Part shown: in pieces, positions 31,437-40,259 of the stretch
Position numbering within the stretch: the first letter of the stretch is position 1
Layout of the letters: each line of letters begins with the position of its first letter
Assembly (NCBI RefSeq): GCF_000143415.4
Contig: NW_003314340.1
Coordinates: 490,161-554,160 of the forward strand
DNA: 64,000 nt
Origin: Selaginella moellendorffii
Taxonomy: Eukaryota; Streptophyta; Lycopodiopsida; Selaginellales; Selaginellaceae
Reading direction: 5' to 3'
Translations under genes and position numbers: made by a program
Notes under the pieces: model-generated
The model's input: only the letters and a program-made list of their open reading frames with translations
Told to the model about the DNA's origin: nothing
Databases searched by the model: none

Positions 31437-33564
31437 TTGGCGGTGATGGAAGCTCGAGCATTGGGGTTCTCCTGGTTACGACGCTCTCCAGCACAGGCAA
31501 GAACACAGGCAAACACACAGGCAACAGGATTGAAGATCCTTCTCCTCGAGGTGTGTACAGCTCGCCATTTTTTCTTGTTCTTTGACATTTTTCGCGTGCA
31601 GGCGACTCCTGCCGCAACAGCGGACAAGAAAGCAGGGGATTACCAAGCACTGCCCTTGCAGCTCGAGGCAGTGATCGCCAGCAGTGGCCCAGCATCAAGT
31701 GTTCCCAAGTATGATGCACCTATACTCGAGGAGGATGACGAGCATGAGTGTTCCCGAGTATGATCCACCACCATTACCTGTACTCGAGGGTGACAACCAT
31801 GATTCGCAAGAGGTAACTCGAGAGCTAAGACGGTTTGTTTGGAACCGCACCAACCTTCTCTTGCAGCTAGAGGCGGTCATGGTTGGCATTGTGGATTCAG
31901 TTCAGTATACTTCTCTCGGTGGCAAGACTCTTGCAATCAACGACGACGATGACAACCTGAGCTGGAGGAGATCTAGAGCTTCTTTCAGACAACAGGCCAT
32001 CCAACCATAGCTCCAATACCATGTTGTAAAGGGATCTGGACAAGCCGGGGATTGAGAACTCCTCCCTGGTTGTGTGCTTGTTCAGCTTAGTTCCAACAGG
32101 ACATTCCCGTTGGTGCAGCTACCATCCAGAGCCGAAATTCATCTGGAGGTGGAGGAACTTAAGAAGCTAATTGGAGAGCGGACTTGGAAGCTACCGACCA
32201 CTCTTCAGTCGATAAAAGAAGAAATGTGGAGCAGGCTTCTGAACGTGGGACGTCCCAGGAATTATGGGAAGAACTCAAGAACTTCCGGGGGTGGCATCAA
32301 TTCCCAGTGACCAGTTCCCGACAAATGCTTCTGGAAGCATCACCAGGACATGGACCTTCTCTATTCCGTGGGGTGGATCGCTTCATAGCTCCACCCCACG
32401 GAATAGAGAAAGAAATTTGATCCAGAAATCCACCCCAAAATTTCTGGATTTCAGAAATTTGCAAAAGCAGCACAACAAGATGGAGAAGAACAACCAGTTT
32501 CAGTCTTTTGGCAGAGGTTGCAAGGCAATGGCACCAGCACCGTGAGAAAGCACAGGAGGCCTCCAGACAAGAATAGTGATGAACAAGAACTTGTGGCAGC
32601 AATGGCCGAGGAGTCATCCTACAAGGTATGTCTCTGTGAACAGGAATCAGATATGTATTTGTACTAAGATGTACACTGAACAGGTGCTAAAGTCTCATGC
32701 AGCAGCAGGATCTCGAAAGTTGAGGCAAGTTGATGTTTCATCGACACCAGTTTGGCAGAGCCTGCGAGGCGATGGCACCAGCACCGTGGGAATGCACAGA
32801 AGGTTTCCATACAAGAATAGTGAAGAACATGCAGCAGCAATGGCCGAGGAGTCATCCTACAAGATATGTCAGGAATCAGATGTATTCGTACTAAGATGGA
32901 CATTGAACAGGTGCTAAAGTCCCATGCAGCCACAGGAATTCCATCTCAGAAGTTACTGGCCAGTGGCACTGGTGACACTAAGGAGGCTAGCAGCAATGCT
33001 TCACCACCACCAGCATCGCCACCACCTTTTATGTGGCGGTGGTTCCCTCGAAGCTTGGGCGAGGATGGTGGGAAGGAAGGCCAAGAGGATCAACACCGAA
33101 ATGTTTCAAGAAGCTGAAGAGACTTCAATATCAAGCTCTCAGAGTTTAGTGTTTGCGGGGTGAGCAACGGCAGCAGCATTGCCAGTGAATTCATCCAGTT
33201 ATTTGAAGGAGAAGGCATTAGCAGCAGTGATGCCATCCTGAACTCGCTGTTGGAAGGCGAAGGTGGCTGCAGCAGCAGCAATGCAGATCTTCGGCTGGCT
33301 TCCTCCAATGATCTCAACTTGCAAGCGATGGCTGTGGCGGCAACCCCGCTGCTTCTTCCAATCCATGCCGTGGTGCTGGTTGCGCTGCTCTTCCTCTTCT
33401 TGCTCTCCTTCCTCTTGGTGATCAAGAGGAGGTGGGGGAGGAGGAACAGAGGGCTCCTGAGTTCCACCTTTCGATGCAAATGCATCAGGATGTGCAGTGG
33501 ACGGGATCAAGTTGTCGCAAGCATGGCTAGGTACTTGGATCAAAACTTGAAGGCGGTGGCCTAA
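31437..33564 (+). CDS. Putative repeat-rich gene ending in a membrane protein segment
   Basis: Several plus-strand segments have better GC content than the surroundings and short repeated peptide motifs. LQLEAV occurs twice (near 31659 and 31861) and SVPKYDAPILEEDDE / SVPEYDPPPLPVLEGDN-like segments are tandem but in different frames. The 3' exon, from about 33117, reads DFNIKLSEFSVCGVSNGSSI, an acidic-serine ectodomain-like part with FEGEGISSSDAILNSLLEGE, a single membrane span (LLLPIHAVVLVALLFLFLLS) and a basic tail, TAA at 33562-33564. Exon structure upstream is unclear and some frames are broken. I do not recognise the family. It could be a fast-evolving lineage-specific gene or a partly decayed one. 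Confidence 0.35.
32358..32410. repeat. Perfect 21-bp hairpin
   Basis: Left arm 32357-32377 (TTCTCTATTCCGTGGGGTGG plus A) and right arm 32390-32410 are exact reverse complements around a 12-base loop. A second smaller inverted repeat (TCCAGAAAT / ATTTCTGGA) follows at about 32420-32448. The hairpin lies within the putative repeat-rich gene. Confidence 0.85.
32507..32950 (+). repeat. Two tandem 244-bp units
   Basis: Units begin at 32507 and 32751, each starting TTTGGCAGAG. They share GATGGCACCAGCACCGTG or a close variant, GGCCGAGGAGTCATCCTACA, and GAACAGGTGCTAAAGTC at the same relative positions. They differ by small indels and substitutions. This is an internal duplication within the putative gene. 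Confidence 0.8.
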
Positions 33565-33614
33565 CACTGCGTGATGATCCCCATCGGGAGTGATAGAACT
33601 TTGGTGGCAGATTT

Positions 33615-34136
33615 TCATCGGCTGGAAGCAATAGTTACATTGCCAATAGCTTTGTGTCGCAGCTGATGCCAAAGGATGAGAAAGGATGCATGCAAAGCCT
33701 TTTCTCGTGCAAGCCAGGAACGAAAGGAAGAACAGTGAGCGAAAGAAACTGTTTTGTCAGCTGCGGCCATGAACATCACCTGAAGAGTGAATGCGCAAAC
33801 AGTGCCTCCATCAAACCCCCACACAAAGGTTTTCCCAATGTTTGTAGCGGCAGCTAAGAGCATTCCATCCCCACTATCAAAACAAAGCTGTGTGATCAGC
33901 ATAAGTTCTAGAAAAACTACGCAATGGATCCAGAGAGCCACTTCGTACCTGAAGTCTAGGGACTTCAACTTAGCCGATCCAATCGCACAGTGTTCGTCAA
34001 GCAAAAGCTCCATGGAGATGTCGTGTGAAAAACATCCGAGATAAAAATTAAGAAGGAAACAATCCGCACACCATTCCCTCAATTTTAAACATTGTTCTGT
34101 GGACACAGCTCTCACTATGAAGGAGCCAAGTTCCAT
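33615..34136 (-). CDS. WD40-like hypothetical protein (source arm of an inverted duplication)
   Basis: The minus strand is open from an ATG at 34136 (MELGSFIVRAVSTEQCLKLR). It reads through EWCADCFLLNFYLGCFSHDI, MELLLDEHCAIGSAKLKSLD and then, past a likely 60-base intron (donor GTACGAAG near 33945, acceptor CACACAG), DSGDGMLLAAATNIGKTFVW with GFDGGTVCAFTLQ. The last part has the spacing of a WD40 strand (LLAAA...TFVWGFDGGT). No full propeller is present, so this is either one end of a larger gene or a fragment. A second copy in opposite orientation lies at about 56.4-57.4 kb. Confidence 0.35.
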   Translation of the reverse strand: MELGSFIVRAVSTEQCLKLREWCADCFLLNFYLGCFSHDISMELLLDEHCAIGSAKLKSLDFRYEVALWIHCVVFLELMLITQLCFDSGDGMLLAAATNIGKTFVWGFDGGTVCAFTLQVMFMAAADKTVSFAHCSSFRSWLAREKALHASFLILWHQLRHKAIGNVTIASSR

Positions 34137-34960
34137 TGGGATGAATTGGAGCCCGTATGGAGCGAATAGGAAACCATTTTCGATGCACTGGATTGACAAC
34201 CTGTTCCAAAAAACTTGATTTTAATCATTTTCCTTCATTTAAAAGCATCTAGGCACATATTCAATCCCCCTGATTAAAACACGTACGTTGGTAACGCTTC
34301 AATTTTGATTTTAGTTGCGCTTCTTTCTTAGGACTGCTGGTCTATCTCTCTATTTATCCCTGCATTTTAGTGCTGTTCAGCCAGCATCAGATCAAGATTG
34401 CCTCCTCTTTATTGCGTTAATTCCTCTGCAAAGAAGTAGCGAGCATAGATTTTCACATTCAAGTGGTAAGAAAGCTTCTTAATATAATTCCTTCTTTCTT
34501 TCCATCCATCTAAGATTTTTGAAATCTGGCAGGAACCACATCTCCTGAGAGTCTCAATATGAAGTTTGCAGCAATGGTAATGCGATACTATAGTGTTACA
34601 AAACCTTCTTGCTGGTTTTATACCTAGCCATGTAAGTCAATGTACAAGAATGTTCCAAATGGTGTGACCTTCACAGAAAAGGTGAGCATAAAAGTTTCAG
34701 AAGGCAAACTCTCTCAATAGCTTAATGCTAATTGTCATTTTTTCACATCTAAACTTAATATGCAAAGAATATTATAATAGGATCTTGTCATTTAGGGCTA
34801 AAATTGCAATACATCATTTTATTCTAATTGAGAATGCTCATTTAATCAAGGTTTATGTTCATTGTCGATTATTAAAAGAGATTAAAATTTTATATGCCAC
34901 TGTTGATTGGGTGCTACACTACCCTACAAATCTGGATGGGCATGCTAACAAGTTTTTTCC
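33878..34960 (+). repeat. Inverted duplication, arm A (about 1.08 kb)
   Basis: This segment is highly similar to the reverse complement of about 56425-57405. Matching landmarks include CTTAATATGCAA...ATTATAATAGG, AACCACATCTCCTGAGAGTC, CATTTTAGTGCTGTTCAGCC, GCTTCAATTTTGATTTTAG and the coding block around 33950-34130. A block of about 100 bases near 34790-34900 in this arm is missing from the other. Intron sequence is shared, so the copy was made at DNA level. Confidence 0.85.
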
Positions 34961-36040
34961 TTCTTTTAGGAAAATATTCGGAATGTGACGAGAAGTGTGG
35001 AGAATGCAAGAGCTGCAAGGCCAAGGCCACTGGCTCTCCAAGGCCAAGTTGTTCCTTAAATTTTCTCGCTGCTCGACAATTAGGAGACAACGTAAAAACT
35101 TTTGGTACATTTTATCTTTGACTTACGATAAGTTGTGAGCCTCTCCTCGTTGTTTCTAGTGAGCATTAACCTCCAACGTGCGACCTGCTAGTCGGCTAGC
35201 TCTGCGTTTCCCAGAAAACCAAATCCTGTTTTTTCTCTCGGCATCCCCACCCAAATCCAGAAATTCTCACCACCACTCGATCAGATCAACAGTATCGAAG
35301 GAATCCAAATCAAGGCAATGCTGGAAAACAACCTACTGCAGGTATTTTGCGAGTTACATAGGAAAAATCTATGTAGTCCTCCGTGTAGCAATCACTAGAG
35401 AAATGCTCACCTTATGACAACATGTTGATGCATTTGATCCATTTTGCATCCAACATCTTCGTTGCTATTCCCTTGACGATCCAATATTCAACTTCATCAT
35501 CAGAATACCAAATTAATAAGCTATATATTGGAGTGTCTAAGATTTTGTTTTAAAGAGGATTAAAAATATCCATCAGGAATTATTAAACTCTATGCAGATG
35601 GTATTGAAACTGATGCATGAAAGATATTTTAAATCCTGGAAATGCTCGATGGTGGTGACGTTTTCCAGCTTTCTATTTTAATGATTAACCATTTGTATAT
35701 CTACCAGCAATTTCTTCAAATTTTGCTATATATTTTTAGCAAAGTGTTGATTCAAATTAAGGGATGATTGTATTCTTAAGATGATAAAAATTGGTAATAA
35801 TGTATTGCAACATTTTGTCACCAGGGTTACATCCATTGGCAGAGAAATGTTGATGTCATTATTGTTACTACTATTGTTACATTAGACCACTAATTTATCA
35901 TAATATTCCACTGTAGCATGGCCGTGGAGATATAGGCACCCAATGTGGACCTTTTAACCACTGAAGGTATATGTTCAGCTTACAAGTTTCTGTCGTCCTT
36001 CTAACTCTTGTGCTTCTGGGAGCATCTCCATAAAAACAAA
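34961..36040. other. AT-rich stretch, little recognised
   Basis: A short cysteine-bearing frame (ECDEKCGECKSCKAKATG, about 34979-35032) follows the inverted-duplication arm but has no clear start or signal. The remainder is AT-rich with no gene resemblance. Confidence 0.35.
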
Positions 36041-36181
36041 TTCATGTGTGCATATCAGCCAGCCAGCTGGCTGAAATCAACGTTTCTGTCGTTGCTGCAA
36101 GCTTCGAGCTTAAAAGCCTATGCAAGCCTCTGTTCAATCTCGCTGGGCTCGCATATATATTTCTTATTTGCACAATTCTAC

Positions 36182-36454
36182 ATGATGGCACAATCCAAGC
36201 TGTTTCTTGCGCTTATGATAGCACTTGTTGTTGCTGCTGCTACTGGCACTGCTGGAAGTTGCGTTGAGGAGCGCAGCGCGCTTGTTGGAGCTGGCTGCGA
36301 TGGATGCCACTGCACCGAATGCGTTTGCCCGGTAGGAGTTGGACCGGGATGCACTCCCGCGTGCCACTGCAGTGCTTGCGTTTGCCCTGCCTCGCTGCTG
36401 GCTCAGGAATTGCTCGGGGCTCAGTTTCTTCATGTTTCCGTTAAGCATGCTTGA
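36182..36454 (+). CDS. Small secreted cysteine-rich peptide
   Basis: The ATG at 36182 (a second at 36185) opens a textbook signal peptide (MMAQSKLFLALMIALVVAAA, then TGTAGS as a likely cleavage region). A mature part of about 65 residues follows with twelve cysteines. It is built as an internal duplication: GCDGCHCTECVCPVGVGPGC and TPACHCSACVCPAS both carry a CHCxxCVCP core. The total is 90 residues with TGA at 36452-36454. An AATAAA at 36540-36545 could serve polyadenylation. The arrangement does not match the defensin, LTP, snakin or metallothionein spacings I know. The paired CxC could bind metal or form disulfides in the apoplast. Function is unknown. Confidence 0.65.
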   Translation: MMAQSKLFLALMIALVVAAATGTAGSCVEERSALVGAGCDGCHCTECVCPVGVGPGCTPACHCSACVCPASLLAQELLGAQFLHVSVKHA

Positions 36455-36509
36455 TCTCTCAGAGCTCATGGGAGAAGCCACCTGATATGTGTGTACTCGT
36501 ATCGAATGT

Positions 36510-36531
36510 AATGTGTTGCTGGCAACACATT
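36510..36531. repeat. Inverted repeat in the 3' region of the Cys-rich gene
   Basis: AATGTGTTGC and GCAACACATT flank a TG dinucleotide, making a perfect 10-base stem about 56 bases after the stop codon and just before an AATAAA. It may be an RNA hairpin in the 3' UTR. Confidence 0.6.
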
Positions 36532-36624
36532 GCTGCATCGAATAAAATATGTTGCCATTTCATAGAAGAAGAGTACTAAAAAGAAAGAACTCCAAAAAAT
36601 TCAGCTAAGACCGCACAATCCAAT

Positions 36625-36800
36625 ATAACAAAAAAGCCTATCAAAGTCTCTCGCATCTCAATACGTCTCTTCCTCGATCCTCCTCCAAACCCAGCGCCGC
36701 CGCCTGGAGCGCCACCACCACCACCACCCTGGTACATTATCGCGATCACCAGGTTGCAGATCCCCTCGAGCGCCTTCTGCTTGTCCTCGAACTCCTCCAC
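36625..36800 (-). pseudogene. HSP70 extreme C-terminus, inverted fragment
   Basis: The minus strand reads EEFEDKQKALEGICNLVIAI, then MYQGGGGGGAPGGGAGFGGG, the lid end and glycine-rich tail of a cytosolic HSP70. The usual EEVD terminus is not found; a basic tail (SRKRRIEMRETL) follows instead. This piece is the direct continuation of the HSP70 segment at 36865-37085, but lies on the opposite strand, so a local inversion split the gene. Confidence 0.75.
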
Positions 36801-36864
36801 CTTGCTGGGACCCTTCTCTCCGGCATTCCTCCGGCTCCCAGGGGTGTCTCGCAGATCACGGTTG

Positions 36865-37085
36865 CGTTGCCAATGGTATCCTCAACGTTTGAGAAGTTCA
36901 AGGCGGAGGACGACGAGGCGAGGAAGAAGATCGACGCCAGGAACGCGCTGGAGAATTATCTATGCGTACACCATGAGGAACACGATCCGGGACGACAAGG
37001 TGGCCGGGCAAGAAGAAGATCGAGGAGGCGATTGACAAGACGATCGAGTGGCTGGATGCGAATCAGCTGGCGTATCTTGGCAGTT
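36865..37085 (+). pseudogene. HSP70 C-terminal lid fragment with frameshifts
   Basis: The plus strand reads FEKFKAEDDEARKKIDARNA then LENY. After a frameshift comes AYTMRNTIRDDKVAG, and after a second shift KKKIEEAIDKTIEWLDANQL. These are consecutive parts of the HSP70 substrate-binding-domain lid. No ATPase domain is present. With two frameshifts and a missing 5' two-thirds it cannot encode a chaperone. High GC relative to its flanks shows it came from elsewhere. Confidence 0.8.
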
Positions 37086-37319
37086 TGGACATCTGCATCG
37101 CACATGAATAAGGAAGACAAGTGGTACCTAAGCAGACCTTCTCGACGTACTAGCCGGGGAAGGTACTTCTTTTCTCCTGAAGGAAAAATCACTCGGTACA
37201 AGCTGAACATATGGTTCCGCGAATACAAGACGTCGTTTATTTGGGATTGGGGCTACAAGGTCTGGCTGCTGACTGGTGTTGACTAGCGCAGGCTTTGTTG
37301 ACGTTGTCCATACACAAGC

Positions 37320-37800
37320 TGCAGCAGCTTTTTCACTGCCAGCGTGCACACGGTGAAGAGGTGAGCTTTGCCAACTCTCGTAAGGACCTTAAACCTTAGT
37401 GTTTTAATTATATTCATATTTCCAAGTAATATTTTTGCATTTATTTAATAAGTATTTATTCATAGAAATTTTACTTTTTCTTGAAATTATATTAAAGGTT
37501 TCCAATCTACATCCCAGGTTCTTAATTAGATTTCAGGTTGAAATTGATCACTATGTTATATTGCCTAGCAAATGTTGGGTGAATACAAAATCAATAATTT
37601 TATTCAATGTTTTTGCCTAAAAATAAAAGAATTTAACCCCTTTTTTATAATAAAGTTTAAATTTAAAAATCTGATATACATGGGCTCTGCCCGCGCGAGT
37701 TCGAATCTCCCAGGCGAGCTAGGTTTTTATTTACTCGAATGGCGCATATTCTTCTAGATCCGTTTTGATCTTCACGAGTATTTCTTCGCCCTACGCATCT
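37320..37800. other. AT-rich promoter-side stretch before MCCB
   Basis: Low-GC sequence without coding resemblance. A T-arm-like GAGTTCGAATCTC occurs at about 37695-37710 but no complete tRNA can be folded around it. Confidence 0.4.
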
Positions 37801-37808
37801 ATCTCTCC

Positions 37809-40243
37809 ATGGCGCACAGGCATCGCGTCGCGAGGCTGCTGCGATGGAAATGGCGGCGCGCTGGACCTGCGATGGCTCTTGTAAGTCACTGCCAGGAATC
37901 CTCCAGCTCGTGGATTGGATTGCGGGAGTTTTGGCTCGGGAGGATTGGCCACGGATCGCGATTTCCATCTCTTTCTCCATCGAGGGGCTATTCCATGGCT
38001 TCTGCGTCCACACAACCGCAAGAGAGTGAGAATGTGATGGCCGTGGACATGGGGCTAAACATTCTCAAGGACGGCGTGGATGTCAAGAGCGATGCTTTCC
38101 ACGCAAATCGCAAGGCTATGGAAAGACTCGTCTCCGAGCTTCGTGAGAATGTCCGCAAGGTGCTGCCGATCTTTCTCTCGACGTTCTCTACGTTTTCATT
38201 GTTTTTTCTTTGTTGAAAGGTTTGCAATGACAGGGACCCGAAGACTCTCAGCCGCCATAGAGCAAGAAACAAGCTCCTGCCGCGAGAAAGAATCGACCAA
38301 CTTTTGGATGCTGGATCGCCTTTCATCGAATTGTCCCAGGTGATAACAGTGTCACAGTTTTACTTCCTTTTCCTCTGATAAAATGTGACAAACTCTTGTG
38401 AGCAGCTAGCGGGATTCGACATGTATGACGAGCAAGTTCCTTCTGGAGGGATTGTCACAGGGATTGGATCGATCCACGGCCGGCTGTGTATGCTCGTCGC
38501 CAATGATCCAACAGTAAAAGGTGGAACTTACTATCCTATCACGGTAAAGAAGCACCTTCGAGCTCAAGAGATCGCAGCTCAATGCAGCCTCCCTTGTATA
38601 TATCTTGTGGACAGTGGAGGCGCAAATCTCCCCCGGCAAGCCGACGTTTTCCCGGATAGAGATCACTTTGGCAGGATTTTCTACAACCAAGCGCGGATGT
38701 CCGAGGCTGGAATACCTCAGATAGCGCTTGTTCTGGGCTCGTGTACAGCAGGTGGTGCTTACGTTCCAGCCATGGCCGATGAGAGTGTCATTGTGAAAGA
38801 AAATGGGACGATTTTTCTTGCTGGACCTCCCCTTGTCAAGGTACGGCTTCGTTCCTTTGTGGCTTCGTGGCTTTGTTCTCGTGCTGCTTTTGTTTTTGTT
38901 TTTCTGGCTTTTCCGTTTTCGTTTCTTTAACTTTCTTTCTGTGTGCTTTCTCAGGCTGCGACCGGAGAGGAAGTCACTGCTGAAAATCTCGGAGGAGCCG
39001 ATTTGCACTGTAAAGTATCAGGAGTAGCCGACCACTTTGCGAAAGGTAAGGATCTTTCAGTTCGAATGTTTGCTCACAGTTTTTATGTTCACAGATGAGC
39101 TGCATGCTCTTGGAATTGGTCGAAAGATTGTCCGGAATTTACATCTTGCTGCGTCAACTCCCAACGTAAAGCTGGACGAAGACGCTGTCGTAAGGGAACC
39201 ATTGTATGATCCTTCTGAATTGCATGGCATCATTCCAGAGGATTTGAGGCAGTCTTATGATATTCGCTCCGTCATTGCTCGAATTGTGGACGGAAGTGAG
39301 TTTCACGAGTTCAAGAAGCTATATGGAAGTGTAAGCTTTTTCGAATTTGTCTTCCTTCAAAACTTACTGATCTCAAATCTTCCAGACGCTGGTCACAGGA
39401 TTTGCAAAGATTCATGGACAGTCCGTTGGGATTCTGGGAAACAATGGAATTCTTTTCACTGAGTCAGCCTTGAAAGGTGCTCACTTCATTCAGCTCTGTG
39501 CTCAACGCCACATTCCGCTACTATTTCTTCAGAATATCACTGGCTTCATGGTTCGTATCAACGAACTTTATCCTTCTATCCATTTCATGTGATTTTATTT
39601 ATGATAATTTTAGGTGGGATCCAAATCCGAGGCTAGTGGTATTGCCAAAGCGGGTGCCAAAATGGTCATGGCTGTTGCTTGTGCCAAGGTTGCTTTGAAA
39701 AACTTTAGATAATAGTTTCTTACCTGTTTGAAACTTTTCTAGGTGCCCAAGATTACTGTGATAGTCGGAGGGAGCTACGGCGCCGGGAACTATGGAATGT
39801 GCGGACGTGCTTACAGTCCCAACTTCCTTTTTCTGTGGCCAAACGCTAGGATCTCGGTCATGGGAGGCAGCCAGGTATGTTTCTTCATATAGTTTTACTT
39901 GAGTCAGCGAGAGCTTTTTTCCGATCAGGCAGCAGGAGTTCTCGTGCAGATTGAGAAGGAGCAACGCTCCAGGAAAGGAAATCCAGTAAGTGTTTCTCGT
40001 GAACATTTCTTCTCTTGTATGATGGTGGCTCTGTTGCAGTGGAGCAAGGAAGAGGAGGAGCTGTTTAAATCCAAGACTGTAGAGTCTTATGAGCGAGAGG
40101 CCAATCCTTATTATGCTACTGCCAGGCTTTGGGACGATGGCGTGATTGATCCTGCGGACACGAGACAAGTTGTAGGACTGTGTCTCAAGGCCGCATCTCA
40201 AAGCTCTCCACAAACTTCGAAGTACGGAGTTTTTCGGATGTAA
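37809..40243 (+). CDS. MCCB: 3-methylcrotonyl-CoA carboxylase beta subunit, mitochondrial
   Basis: The carboxyltransferase subunit of the biotin enzyme in leucine catabolism. The ATG at 37809 opens an Arg-rich mitochondrial presequence ([19 protein letters not shown]). About a dozen exons follow in phase: [57 protein letters not shown], the acyl-CoA-binding and oxyanion regions [19 protein letters not shown] and [18 protein letters not shown], then [40 protein letters not shown] and the C-terminal [20 protein letters not shown]. It ends [13 protein letters not shown] with TAA at 40243. All catalytic glycine-rich motifs are intact and length matches plant MCCB. Introns are 45-120 bases. Fragments of this gene recur at 44.7 and 46.4 kb. 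Confidence 0.95.
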
Positions 40244-40259
40244 CTACAGAAGATTGGAT

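Noticed and set aside
36008-36181. N-terminal extension of the cysteine-rich peptide
   Set aside because: The upstream frame begins at a TTG and would bury the signal peptide 58 residues inside the protein; the MM at 36182 is the natural start.
37690-37730. tRNA-like T-arm (GAGTTCGAATCTC) followed by a T-run
   Set aside because: No A-box or matching acceptor, D or anticodon arms can be found upstream, so a full tRNA cannot be drawn. It may be a chance match or a tRNA-derived relic.
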